Assembly: GCF_019429625.1 (NCBI RefSeq)
Contig: NZ_JAHXRW010000010.1
Span: forward strand, 1-64,000
From: Celeribacter sp. PS-C1
Lineage (GTDB): Bacteria; Pseudomonadota; Alphaproteobacteria; Rhodobacterales; Rhodobacteraceae
Direction of reading: 5' to 3'
DNA: 64,000 nucleotides
The notes under the pieces were generated by a model that was given only the letters and a program-made list of their open reading frames with translations, ran no database searches and had not been told where the DNA came from. The position numbers and the translations under genes are program-made. Of this stretch, positions 1 to 8,032 are shown piece after piece (within the stretch, counting starts at the first letter, position 1; each line of letters starts with the position of its first letter).

Positions 1-184
1 GACCGAACCCGTCGACGCCTGCGTTGTTAGAGGCCACGGTCAGGTCCTTGACGCCGCTCTCGACGATGGCGTCGATCAACAGCTCAGGGATGCCGCAAAG
101 GCCGAAACCGCCCGCGGCGATCAGCATATTGTCAAACAGGAGGCCCTCAAGGGCCTCCTGAGCAGAAGAATAAACCTTGTTCAT
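1..184 (-). CDS. 3-oxoacid CoA-transferase subunit A, N-terminal part
   Basis: The gene is cut by the left window edge, so only about 61 N-terminal residues are visible. The reading frame starts MNKVYSSAQEAL and contains GGFGLCGIPE, the glycine-rich motif of the alpha subunit of succinyl-CoA:3-oxoacid (acetoacetate) CoA-transferases. The enzyme would transfer CoA from succinyl-CoA to acetoacetate. The start lies 7 bp after the stop of the MBL-fold gene, so it is the fourth gene of the hmgA-fahA-MBL operon. The context fits, because fumarylacetoacetase releases acetoacetate. A beta-subunit gene should follow outside the window. The CoA-transferase family is clear from the motif; substrate preference is inferred from position. 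Confidence 0.82.
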   Translation of the reverse strand, partial: MNKVYSSAQEALEGLLFDNMLIAAGGFGLCGIPELLIDAIVESGVKDLTVASNNAGVDGFG

Positions 185-191
185 CTGTGGC

Positions 192-1142
192 TTACCCCTG
201 AAGGGCCTCCCACATCTGCTGATCGCGCTCGGCGGTCCAGACCCGCGGTGTATCGATGCCACGGGCTTCGTCATAGGCACGCGCCACGTTAAACGGCAGG
301 CAATGCTCGTAGATCGCATAATCTGCGAATTTCGGATCGCATTCCGCGCGCACCGCATCCCATGCCTCTTTCAGAGAGCCGCCACGGGCGACGATGCGGG
401 CAACGGGTTTGTAGGTGCTCTCGACGAAATCAGCGGTGTTGGCGATGGCGGCTGCCACCATCTCTTCGCCCACAAGCGCGTCACCGCGACCCGGCGCGAT
501 GGATTTCGGCTCGAAGGCAGCGATGTTGGCGAGTGTCTCAGACCAATCGTTGAAGTGACCGTCACCACAGTAACAGGCAGAATGGTATTCGACGATATCG
601 CCCGTGAACATCACTTCCTGATCCGGCACCCAGATCACCGCATCACCGGCGGTATGCGCACGACCCAGCGTCATGATGTCAACGCGGCGCTTGCCGAGAT
701 AAACCGTCATACGGTCAGAGAACGTCGTCGTTGGGCGGGTCAGACCGGGGATTTCCTCATGGCCCTGGAACAGGCGCGGGAAACGACCGAATTCGCTGTC
801 CCAGTCTTCTTGCCCGCGCTCTTCAACCATAGCGGCGGCGGTGTCGGACATGATGATCTCGCGCGCACCGTAAGCGGAGGCGCCGAGCACGCGGACGGCG
901 TGATAGTGGGTCAGAACGACATGGGAAATCGGCTTGTCCGTCACGGAACGCACACATTCGATCACCTTGCGCGCCAGACGCGGGGTGGCCTGCGCCTCGA
1001 CGATCATCACGCTCTCGTCGCCGATGATCACGCCGGTGTTCGGGTCCCCCTCGGCGGTGAAGGCGTAAAGCCCCTCACCCACTTCGGTGAAGCTGATTTT
1101 CTTTTCTTCCATGTCGCCTTGCGATGCGAATGCTTTTGCCAT
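192..1142 (-). CDS. MBL-fold metallohydrolase-like protein with incomplete metal site
   Basis: A 316-residue metallo-beta-lactamase fold protein. The start is set at MAKAFASQGD because GGAGGAG lies just upstream, inside the end of fahA; a longer frame to 1166 lacks this spacing. The usual HxHxDH motif reads HYHAVR (residues 79-84), so the Asp and last His are Val and Arg. AHTAGD (His163) and TGDIVEYH (Asp182) are kept, but the usual PGHG is PGRG (Arg219). The Zn1 ligands are therefore present while three Zn2 ligands are lost. It sits between fahA and the CoA-transferase gene, 2 bp after the fahA stop, so it is cotranscribed. A role in homogentisate breakdown, perhaps as a thioesterase or lactonase, is inferred from position only. 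Confidence 0.8.
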   Translation of the reverse strand: MAKAFASQGDMEEKKISFTEVGEGLYAFTAEGDPNTGVIIGDESVMIVEAQATPRLARKVIECVRSVTDKPISHVVLTHYHAVRVLGASAYGAREIIMSDTAAAMVEERGQEDWDSEFGRFPRLFQGHEEIPGLTRPTTTFSDRMTVYLGKRRVDIMTLGRAHTAGDAVIWVPDQEVMFTGDIVEYHSACYCGDGHFNDWSETLANIAAFEPKSIAPGRGDALVGEEMVAAAIANTADFVESTYKPVARIVARGGSLKEAWDAVRAECDPKFADYAIYEHCLPFNVARAYDEARGIDTPRVWTAERDQQMWEALQG

Positions 1143-1144
1143 GA

Positions 1145-2413
1145 TTAGTTCTCCTCCTGTGCCCATGCGGGCAGATCAATTGCGGGCTGGATTTGCCCGG
1201 TGCAGTCCCCGAAACCGATGCGATAACCTTCGCCCTGTGCGGCACCGCGCAAGGTCAAAGTGTCTCCATCCGCGAGGAAGCTGCGCTGCTCACCTGTGTC
1301 GAGCGTGATCGGCTCCTTGCCGCCCCAGCTCATCTCCAGAAGCGAGCCACGGCTGTCTTTCGCCGTTCCCGATATGGTGCCGGAGCCCAACAAATCGCCC
1401 ACCCGCATTACGCAGCCAGAGCTGGTGTGGTGACAAAGCTGCTGAGCGGCAGAGTAGTACATCTGATCGTAGTTGGTGCGCGAGAGGACCGTTTCGGCCT
1501 TGCCTTCCGGGGCAATACTGACCTCAAAATCAATATCATAGAGCATCGGCCCCGGCTCTTTCAGATAGGGCAAGAGAGGGCGTTCACGCTCCGGCGTCGA
1601 GGTCCGGAAAGGCTCCAGTGCAGCCTTGGTGACGATCCACGGGCTGATCGTGGTCGCGGTCGCTTTGGACTGAAACGGGCCCAAGGGCTGGTATTCCCAA
1701 GCCTGGATATCGCGCGCCGACCAGTCGTTCAGAAGCACATATCCGAAGATCATGTCATCGGCTTCAGCGACCGAAACCATCCCCTTCGACGGCTGACCGA
1801 CAATGGCGCCGAATTCCAGTTCGAGATCGAAACGCTCAGAAGGCGCAAATCGCGGCAACGCAGCGTCTGGCGCTTTGAGCTGCCCCCAAGGGCGGGTGAC
1901 CGGCGTACCGGAAACGACGACGGACGAGGCGCGTCCGTTATACCCGATCGGGATCGACAGCCAGTTCGGCGGAAGCGCGTTTTCCGGATCGCGGAACATG
2001 CTGCCTACGTTGAAGGCATGGTTCTTCGCCGCATAGAAATCCGTGTATTCGGTCACGGCAAACGGCAGATGAAGCGTCGCATCTTTCATCGGAACGAGAT
2101 GCGGCTCAACTGCGGATTGCTCCGACGCCCCGTCCACAAGCAACTCGGTCAAGCGGGCACGCAGAGCGGTCCAGACGGAAGCGCCCGCCTCCATCACCGG
2201 GTTCCACACGCCGGATTGCAGCAAAGGCCCACCTTCGAGGGTGATTAGCCCAGCGGCTTCACAGGCGGCCGCATCAAGGATCATGTCCCCGATAGCCACA
2301 CCACAGCGCGGCGCAGAAGCGTTTATGGAGAACACGCCGTAGGGCAGGTTGTTCAGCGGGAAGTCGGTCGTCGCGCTGTTTGCGCTCGCGACCCAACTCG
2401 TCTTCAGGGTCAT
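1145..2413 (-). CDS. fahA: Fumarylacetoacetase
   Basis: A 422-residue protein of normal length for FAH, which hydrolyses 4-fumarylacetoacetate to fumarate and acetoacetate, the last step of tyrosine degradation. It starts MTLKTSWVASAN and contains the N-terminal segment LPYGVFS typical of long fumarylacetoacetases, then the FAH catalytic domain with YTDFYAAKNHAFNVG, DLELEFGAIVGQPSKG and LLNDWSARDIQAWEYQPLGP, which carry the metal-binding acidic residues. LLGSGTISG and a C-terminal DGDTLTLRG follow. It lies 83 bp downstream of hmgA and 2 bp upstream of the MBL gene, in one operon. Confidence 0.96.
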   Translation of the reverse strand: MTLKTSWVASANSATTDFPLNNLPYGVFSINASAPRCGVAIGDMILDAAACEAAGLITLEGGPLLQSGVWNPVMEAGASVWTALRARLTELLVDGASEQSAVEPHLVPMKDATLHLPFAVTEYTDFYAAKNHAFNVGSMFRDPENALPPNWLSIPIGYNGRASSVVVSGTPVTRPWGQLKAPDAALPRFAPSERFDLELEFGAIVGQPSKGMVSVAEADDMIFGYVLLNDWSARDIQAWEYQPLGPFQSKATATTISPWIVTKAALEPFRTSTPERERPLLPYLKEPGPMLYDIDFEVSIAPEGKAETVLSRTNYDQMYYSAAQQLCHHTSSGCVMRVGDLLGSGTISGTAKDSRGSLLEMSWGGKEPITLDTGEQRSFLADGDTLTLRGAAQGEGYRIGFGDCTGQIQPAIDLPAWAQEEN

Positions 2414-2496
2414 AGTAAATCCAATCCTGATTGTATGTGTCTGAGCGCGCCCAACAGGGCGACGCTCGATATCTGATCAGCCGAAACTCCGGACGA

Positions 2497-3879
2497 TCAC
2501 TTGTCCCATTTGCCTTCGGGCGTGCCATCGAAATGGCTTTCGAGGCTGTCCCAGCAATCGATGTATTCGTCCTGAATCGGCGCCTCATTGGCGGCAAAAC
2601 CGGTCAAATGCTGTGGGAAACGGGTCTCGAACATGAAGGACATGGTGTTGTCGAGTTTCTGGGGCGCCAGCTCGGAGAAAGTCGCCTTTTCAAACGCGTC
2701 ATTGTCCGGGCCATGCGGCAGCATCATGTTGTGAAGGCTCATTCCGCCCGGCACGAAGCCCTGCGGCTTGGCGTCATATTCGCCGTAAATGTTGCCCATC
2801 AGCTCGGACATCACGTTCTTGTGGTACCACGGCGGACGGAAGGTATCCTCCATCGTCATCCAGCGCTCGCGGAACAGCACAAAGTCGATGTTCGCAGTGC
2901 CCGGCACGCCCGACGGCGCGGTAAGAACGGTGAAGATCGACGGGTCCGGGTGATCGAAGAGGATCGCCCCGATCGGACAATAGTTGCGCAGGTCGTATTT
3001 CACCGGCGCGTAGTTGCCATGCCAAGCCACGACATCGAGCGGGCTGTGGTCGATAAAGGTCTCATGGAACTGACCCTGCCATTTGATCACCACGCGCGAG
3101 CGGGCGGTGCGATCTTCGAAAGCGGCGACGGGTGATTTGAAATCGCGGCTGTTGGCCATGCAGTTCGCGCCAATCGGGCCGCGGCCCGGCAGTTCGAATT
3201 TCTGGCCGTAGTTCTCACAGACGAATCCACGCGCCGGGCCATCGAGCAATTCGACACGGTAAACGAGACCGCGTGGCAGAATGGCGATTTCTTTCGGCTC
3301 AAGTTCGATCACACCGAGTTCAGTCGAAAAGCGCAGACGCCCCTCTTGCGGCACGACCAAAAGCTCACTGTCGGCAGAGTAGAAATACTCGTCTTCCATC
3401 GAGGTCGTCACAAGATAGACATGAGCCGCCATGCCGACCTGCGTGTAGACATCACCCGCCGTGGTCATTGTGCGCATACCGGTGACCCAAGTCAGGTCTT
3501 CCTCAGAATGCGGGATCGGGTCCCAGCGATACTGCCCAAGCGAGGCTACGTCCGGATCCACATGCGGGGCGGACTTCCAATAGGGCACATCGATTCGGGA
3601 GAATCGGCCCGTGTGCTTCACTGACGGGCGGATGCGGTAACACCAAGTGCGTTCGTTTTGATGCGCCGGCGCCGTGAAGGCGGTGCCCGAGAGCTGTTCG
3701 CCATAGAGGCCATAGGCGCATTTCTGCGGACTATTCATGCCTTGCGGCAGTGCGCCTGGCAGGGCTTCGGTTTCGAAATCATTGCCAAAACCGGGCATGT
3801 AGCCGGCATTCGGGTCATTGTGCAGCCCATGCAGACCGGCAGCACTTTTCAATCCATTCGGATGTTCGAACGTGCTCAT
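2497..3879 (-). CDS. hmgA: Homogentisate 1,2-dioxygenase
   Basis: A 460-residue iron(II) dioxygenase that opens the homogentisate ring to maleylacetoacetate. The start [10 protein letters not shown] is chosen because GGAGG lies 9 bases upstream; the frame stays open 30 codons further but without a ribosome site. Family marks are [20 protein letters not shown] near the N-terminus and the iron-ligand regions [18 protein letters not shown] (His and Glu) and MMLPHGPDN (His). It is the first gene of hmgA-fahA-MBL-CoA transferase. The promoter lies in the 137-bp spacer shared with divergent maiA, where inverted repeats suggest control by the nearby MarR protein. Confidence 0.97.
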   Translation of the reverse strand: MSTFEHPNGLKSAAGLHGLHNDPNAGYMPGFGNDFETEALPGALPQGMNSPQKCAYGLYGEQLSGTAFTAPAHQNERTWCYRIRPSVKHTGRFSRIDVPYWKSAPHVDPDVASLGQYRWDPIPHSEEDLTWVTGMRTMTTAGDVYTQVGMAAHVYLVTTSMEDEYFYSADSELLVVPQEGRLRFSTELGVIELEPKEIAILPRGLVYRVELLDGPARGFVCENYGQKFELPGRGPIGANCMANSRDFKSPVAAFEDRTARSRVVIKWQGQFHETFIDHSPLDVVAWHGNYAPVKYDLRNYCPIGAILFDHPDPSIFTVLTAPSGVPGTANIDFVLFRERWMTMEDTFRPPWYHKNVMSELMGNIYGEYDAKPQGFVPGGMSLHNMMLPHGPDNDAFEKATFSELAPQKLDNTMSFMFETRFPQHLTGFAANEAPIQDEYIDCWDSLESHFDGTPEGKWDK

Positions 3880-3908
3880 GAGGTCGATCCTCCAACTGTG
3901 CGTTTTTA

Positions 3909-3977
3909 TTGCGTGCAGCAAAACATGAATTAGTTGCTGACGCAACGAAAAATGATAATCTGTTCGCAATTATCGAA
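3909..3977. promoter_or_regulatory. Divergent hmgA/maiA control region with inverted repeats
   Basis: The 137-bp AT-rich spacer between divergent hmgA and maiA carries three inverted repeats: TTGC-N5-GCAA at 3909-3921, GTTGC-N4-GCAAC at 3933-3946 and TTCG-N7-CGAA at 3963-3977. Short TTGC/GCAA palindromes are common in MarR-family operators, and a MarR gene follows maiA. That these are its binding sites is inferred. Confidence 0.45.
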
Positions 3978-4016
3978 TAAATATGCCGCACGACAGACAA
4001 AACGGAAGGGCACTGC

Positions 4017-4637
4017 ATGACCACGCTTTATGACTACTGGAGATCTTCAGCGAGCTATCGGGTGCGCATTGCCCTCGGAATCGCGGGGCTGCGCTGGGAC
4101 AGCGTGCCGATCAACCTTGTGGACGGACAACAACGCAGCGCAGAGCATCTTACGCGCAATCCGCAGGGCCTCGTCCCAGCACTTGAGATCGACGGGCTTA
4201 GCCTCACACAATCTCTCGCAATCATCGAATATCTCGACGAGACACGCGACTGCGGCTTTCTTCCGAAAGACCCCGTTGGTCGCGCGCGCGTCCGGGCGCT
4301 GGCCTACGCCATCGCCATGGAGGTGCATCCGGTGTGCAATCTGCGCGTCGCGAAACATGCCGTCACGGCCTCTGGCGGTGCGATCACGATGGAAGGCTGG
4401 ATGCAGCATTTCATCGAGGCCGGTCTGAGGGACTTCGAAGCGATGTTGGGCGAAGACACCTATTGCTTCGGCGACACCGTCACGCTCGCCGATCTGTGCC
4501 TTGTGCCGCAGGTGTACAATGCGCGGCGCTGGGGCATCGACCTGACCGCGTTCCCGCGCCTCTCTGGCATCATGGAGCGCCTCGAAGCCCTCCCCGCCGT
4601 TCAGGCCGCCCACCCGGATGCCACACCAAAAGACTGA
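4017..4637 (+). CDS. maiA: Maleylacetoacetate isomerase (zeta-class GST)
   Basis: A 206-residue zeta glutathione transferase that isomerises maleylacetoacetate to fumarylacetoacetate with glutathione. The N-terminal thioredoxin-like domain starts MTTLYDYWRSSASYRVRIAL, matching the zeta SSCxWRVRIAL motif except that the Cys is Ala, a change tolerated in bacterial members. QSLAIIEYLDE is the glutathione gamma-glutamyl site, and the C-terminal helical domain has VTLADLCLVPQVYNARRWGID. It diverges from hmgA and precedes a MarR gene, so the three enzymes of the lower tyrosine pathway are together. Confidence 0.95.
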   Translation: MTTLYDYWRSSASYRVRIALGIAGLRWDSVPINLVDGQQRSAEHLTRNPQGLVPALEIDGLSLTQSLAIIEYLDETRDCGFLPKDPVGRARVRALAYAIAMEVHPVCNLRVAKHAVTASGGAITMEGWMQHFIEAGLRDFEAMLGEDTYCFGDTVTLADLCLVPQVYNARRWGIDLTAFPRLSGIMERLEALPAVQAAHPDATPKD

Positions 4638-4720
4638 TCGCACATCAAATCACGCAGGCGGGATGACAACCGCCGCGCGTCTTGGCATTCTTCGCGCACC
4701 TCACAGTCACATCGAGCCCC

Positions 4721-5197
4721 ATGACCCAAACGCCCCCTTCCCCGCAGAGCGACAAGAGACCCGACGATTTCGATCTGGAGGATTTTCTGCCCTTTCTTCT
4801 CAACCAGACGGCGGAGGTGACCGGGAAAGCCTTTCAATCCATCTACCGCGCCCGCTACGGCTTGACCCGCACGCAATGGCGAGTTCTGGCGATCATCGGA
4901 CGCTATGGCGGGCTGACCGGGCGCGCGATCTGCGACATTGCGCATGAAGAAAAAACACGTGTGAGCCGGGCAGTGGCCGCGATGGAACAAGAGGGGCTTC
5001 TGTCCCGCGCTGAAAGTCCAGAGGACAAACGCGCGGAAATCCTGAGCCTGACCGAAAAAGGACAGACTGTGTTTGCAGACTTGGGACGGGAGGCCAACGC
5101 ATTCGACGCGCGCCTGAAGGCGGCACTCGGCCCCGAAAAAGATCGCCAGCTGCGTGCGATCATGGCCACGCTGCGCAATATCGAACCGGACCGCTAA
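4721..5197 (+). CDS. MarR-family transcriptional regulator
   Basis: A 158-residue winged-helix regulator. The start MTQTPPSPQSD is the first ATG in frame; a TTG at 4682 could extend it, and neither has a strong ribosome site. The MarR fold is seen in YGLTRTQWRVLAIIGRYGG, the recognition region HEEKTRVSRAVAAMEQEGLL, and the wing SPEDKRAEILSLTEKG. It lies 83 bp after maiA in the same direction, ahead of a strong terminator. By position it probably represses the homogentisate genes, as MarR/IclR-type regulators do in other proteobacteria. The ligand is unknown. Confidence 0.88.
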   Translation: MTQTPPSPQSDKRPDDFDLEDFLPFLLNQTAEVTGKAFQSIYRARYGLTRTQWRVLAIIGRYGGLTGRAICDIAHEEKTRVSRAVAAMEQEGLLSRAESPEDKRAEILSLTEKGQTVFADLGREANAFDARLKAALGPEKDRQLRAIMATLRNIEPDR

Positions 5198-5220
5198 TCA
5201 ACGACATACCGGCAAATGAA

Positions 5221-5249
5221 AAAGGGCGCCAAGAGCGCCCTTTCTTTTT
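5221..5249. terminator. Bidirectional rho-independent terminator
   Basis: Stem AAAGGGCGC / GCGCCCTTT with a 5-base loop, followed by CTTTTT on the plus strand and preceded by A residues. It sits between the convergent MarR and aldehyde dehydrogenase genes and can serve both. Confidence 0.9.
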
Positions 5250-5264
5250 GTGATCGTGACCAGA

Positions 5265-6773
5265 TCAGCCGAGCTTCATCGCGACCGTTTTCTGTTCGGT
5301 GTAGATATCCATCGCAGAGCGGCCCATTTCGCGGCCCCAACCGGATTGCTTGAAGCCACCCCAGCCCATAGACGGGTCGATCATGTTGTGAGCGTTGAGC
5401 CAAATCGTACCGGCGCGGATTTTCGCAGCCAGCTTATGCGCCAGCGGCAGATCCTTGGTCCAGATCGACGCGGCAAGACCGTATTCGGTGTTGTTCGCCT
5501 CGCGGGCCAGCTCGTCGATGTTGCGAGTGTTGAGCTTCATCGCGCTGATCACCGGGCCAAAGATTTCCTCTTTGTAGACCGTCATCTCGGGGGTCACATC
5601 GCGCAGAAGTGTCGGGCGTACAAAGTAGCCCTCCATGCCCGCGTCACCGCCGGCGACCATGCTCGCGCCTTGTTTGACGCCGGCTTCCAGCAGACCGTTC
5701 ACACGCTCATATTGCTTTTGCGAAATGATCGGCCCCATGTTGGTCGCCGGATCGAGGCCGTGGCCAAGTTTGAGACCTTCGGAATAGGCGGCAACGCCTT
5801 CGATCACGCGGTCATAGACATCCTCATGGATGTAAAGACGCGAGCCTGCGGAACAGGCTTGGCCGCTGTTCAGATACACCGCTTCGGCGACCTGCGGGAT
5901 CAGCCCGTCGATATCCGCATCGGGGAAGACGAAGACCGGGCTCTTGCCGCCAAGCTCGAGGCTGACACGCTTGAGGTTGCCGGAGGCGGCGCGCACGATG
6001 GCTTGGCCGGTTGCGGTGGAGCCGGTGAACCCGATTTTGTCGATGTCTCGGTGATCCACAAGGGCCGCACCGATTTTGCCGTCGCCGGTAACGATGTTCA
6101 CGACACCTTCCGGCACACCCGCTTCGCGGCAAATCTCAGCAAAGAGCATCGCCGACAGCGGTGTGTCTTCGGCCGGTTTCACGACGACAGTACAGCCTGC
6201 CGCCAGAGCCGGTGCGAGTTTCCAGGCCATCATCAGGAAGGGCACGTTCCACGGCAGAATTTGCCCCACAACACCCACGGGCTCGCGAGTGGTGTAGACA
6301 TGCCAATCGCCGGGCAGGCTGACCGGAAGCGTGTCGCCGGTGATCTTGTTGGCCCAGCCAGAGAAATAGCGGAAATGCTCGGCAGCACCTGCGATATAGC
6401 CGTTTTTCACGACGCCATAGGGAGACCCCTCATCGAGGGTGTCGAGTTCGGCCAGTTGCTCGGAATATTTGTCGATCAGCTCGCCGATGCGCCAAAGGAG
6501 TTTCACGCGCTCAAGCGGCTTCGTCTCGGCCCACACGCCGCCATCAAAGGCTTTGCGGGCTGCGGCCACGGCGCGGTTCACGTCCTCGGGGCTGGCGTCG
6601 GCGACATTGGCAATCACCTTGCCGGTTGCCGGATCGACCACATCGCGACGGGCGCCATCGACGGCGTCAACGGAGTCACCGCCAATGAACAGCTTGTGCT
6701 TCTGGCCAAGGAAAGCGCGCGTTTCGGCGCTGACAGAGGCGAGCGGGTCGGAAATTGTGAAGACTTTCGTCAT
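5265..6773 (-). CDS. NAD(P)-dependent aldehyde dehydrogenase
   Basis: A 502-residue class I/II-type aldehyde dehydrogenase oxidising an aldehyde to the acid. Catalytic residues are visible: Asn176 in ILPWNVPF, Glu273 in SLELGGKSP and Cys307 in NSGQACSAG; the cofactor loop is GFTGSTATG. It is the last gene of a GMC oxidoreductase, binding protein, aldehyde dehydrogenase unit on the minus strand, so it probably takes the aldehyde formed by the GMC enzyme. A 10-bp stem between the binding-protein gene and this gene may lower its expression relative to the binding protein. The natural substrate is not evident. Confidence 0.93.
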   Translation of the reverse strand: MTKVFTISDPLASVSAETRAFLGQKHKLFIGGDSVDAVDGARRDVVDPATGKVIANVADASPEDVNRAVAAARKAFDGGVWAETKPLERVKLLWRIGELIDKYSEQLAELDTLDEGSPYGVVKNGYIAGAAEHFRYFSGWANKITGDTLPVSLPGDWHVYTTREPVGVVGQILPWNVPFLMMAWKLAPALAAGCTVVVKPAEDTPLSAMLFAEICREAGVPEGVVNIVTGDGKIGAALVDHRDIDKIGFTGSTATGQAIVRAASGNLKRVSLELGGKSPVFVFPDADIDGLIPQVAEAVYLNSGQACSAGSRLYIHEDVYDRVIEGVAAYSEGLKLGHGLDPATNMGPIISQKQYERVNGLLEAGVKQGASMVAGGDAGMEGYFVRPTLLRDVTPEMTVYKEEIFGPVISAMKLNTRNIDELAREANNTEYGLAASIWTKDLPLAHKLAAKIRAGTIWLNAHNMIDPSMGWGGFKQSGWGREMGRSAMDIYTEQKTVAMKLG

Positions 6774-6800
6774 GTGTGCGCTCCAAAATTATCTGTGGAA

Positions 6801-6828
6801 AGACCGCGCCACCCATATGGCACGGTCT
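6801..6828 (-). terminator. Intra-operon hairpin between binding protein and ALDH genes
   Basis: AGACCGCGCC (6801-6810) pairs with GGCACGGTCT (6819-6828) with one mismatch and an 8-base loop. On the minus strand only a short TTT follows, so it looks like a partial terminator or an mRNA 3'-end stabiliser for the upstream binding-protein message. Confidence 0.5.
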
Positions 6829-6846
6829 GGTTTTGAGAGAACCGAC

Positions 6847-7941
6847 TTACTGCTGGAACAGGGCGTTCAGCTTTTCCTCGGGCAAAAGCGAGGACAGATC
6901 GGCATCCGGCGGAGCCGTGTCGGAACATTTCGGCACGATGCCGGAGGTGCTGTCGGCATAGATATAAGGAACCACGCCGAGCGGCTCGTCGAACTCAATG
7001 CCGTTATGGGCAGCAACGGCCTGACGCAGTGCAAAGCGAACATCTGCGGTCGATCCGTCAAGCGCCAGATAGGGCCACGCGTCACCGTTCTCGATAGCTT
7101 CGAGATACATACAGCTCATCTCGTTGCTGGTGGCGATGGTCGCCAGCGCAGGCACTTCGACGCCCGCCTGTTTAAAGGCTTTGATCGTTGCCAGCGTGGT
7201 CACACCGTAGTCGGACGCGATGCCATCAATGCTATCGCCATATTTGGCGATGAGACCCGCAGCCGCTTTTTGCGCATCCGCCGGGTTCCAGTTGGTGGCG
7301 ATGAAGTTCTCATCCATCAGAGTCAGCCCAGGATGCTCCGCCAGACCTTCTTTGAAACCATTCATAAAGTTGGTCGAGGAGGAGGCGCCTGCAGGGCCGC
7401 CCAGCATCAACACATTGCCTTCGCCGTCCAGAGCGTTGGCCATCCATTCGGCGTATTGTTTGCCGATGGCCACGGAGTCCTGATAGGGGTTCACCGCATA
7501 GTCAAAGCCCACGCGACCGGGGATCTGATTGAAATACGGCACCATCGTCGTGCCGTTGCCATTGGCCATACGGTAGGTCGGCAATGCCGCTTCGCCGAAG
7601 TCGGTGAAAGCGATGATGATCTCGTAGCCCTGCGTCGCGTAGCCGTTGATGGCCGCGCTGTAGGTCTGCTGATCTCCGCCTGCGTCGGAGTGATCCTCTG
7701 CCGTAATGTTCGGGCATTTCGAGGCTTCATCCTGAAGCTCGGCAAAGGTGATCTTGCGCCAGGTGTCACCACCCCAGCCATCGACAAGCGCCACGCGGAT
7801 CGGGTCGGACCCGCAAAGCTCCGTGATGTCCGCGCCCTGATCGACGCGCACGGTGTCCGCCATCGCGGCCGTTGCCGCCAAAGCCAGCGCAGCACCGCTT
7901 GCGCCAAGTTTTGCAGCCTTCTTCAAGTTAAGTCGTGTCAT
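6847..7941 (-). CDS. Periplasmic sugar-type ABC substrate-binding protein (paralog 1)
   Basis: A 364-residue precursor with a signal peptide (basic start, Ala-rich core, probable cut after ATAAMA near residue 28). The mature protein is a Peripla_BP_4/RbsB-like binding protein, with PIRVALVDGWGGDTWRKITF at the first strand and NGYATQGYEIIIAFTDFG, FIATNWNPADAQKAAAGLIA and GIASDYGVTTLATIKAF further on. It lies between a GMC oxidoreductase and an aldehyde dehydrogenase gene without its own permease or ATPase. Two further paralogs lie at 21501-22559 and 27128-28216, the latter closer in sequence. It probably feeds the ABC transporter encoded at 18.9-23.6 kb; that is inferred. Confidence 0.9.
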   Translation of the reverse strand: MTRLNLKKAAKLGASGAALALAATAAMADTVRVDQGADITELCGSDPIRVALVDGWGGDTWRKITFAELQDEASKCPNITAEDHSDAGGDQQTYSAAINGYATQGYEIIIAFTDFGEAALPTYRMANGNGTTMVPYFNQIPGRVGFDYAVNPYQDSVAIGKQYAEWMANALDGEGNVLMLGGPAGASSSTNFMNGFKEGLAEHPGLTLMDENFIATNWNPADAQKAAAGLIAKYGDSIDGIASDYGVTTLATIKAFKQAGVEVPALATIATSNEMSCMYLEAIENGDAWPYLALDGSTADVRFALRQAVAAHNGIEFDEPLGVVPYIYADSTSGIVPKCSDTAPPDADLSSLLPEEKLNALFQQ

Positions 7942-8032
7942 GGTCTCCTCCTCTGACCGATGAACGGGAGAGGGCCAAGCCCCCTTCCCTACAACGTTTT
8001 TTGTTCTTCTTATGCCTTGCGTCGCGCCACCC

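Noticed and set aside
5250-6836. 528-codon plus-strand open frame opposite the aldehyde dehydrogenase
   Set aside because: It is the antisense shadow of a gene with intact catalytic residues; no family features and no ribosome site. The same holds for the other long antisense frames over 8012-9736, 18936-20327, 21078-23744, 38401-40299 and 43759-45420.
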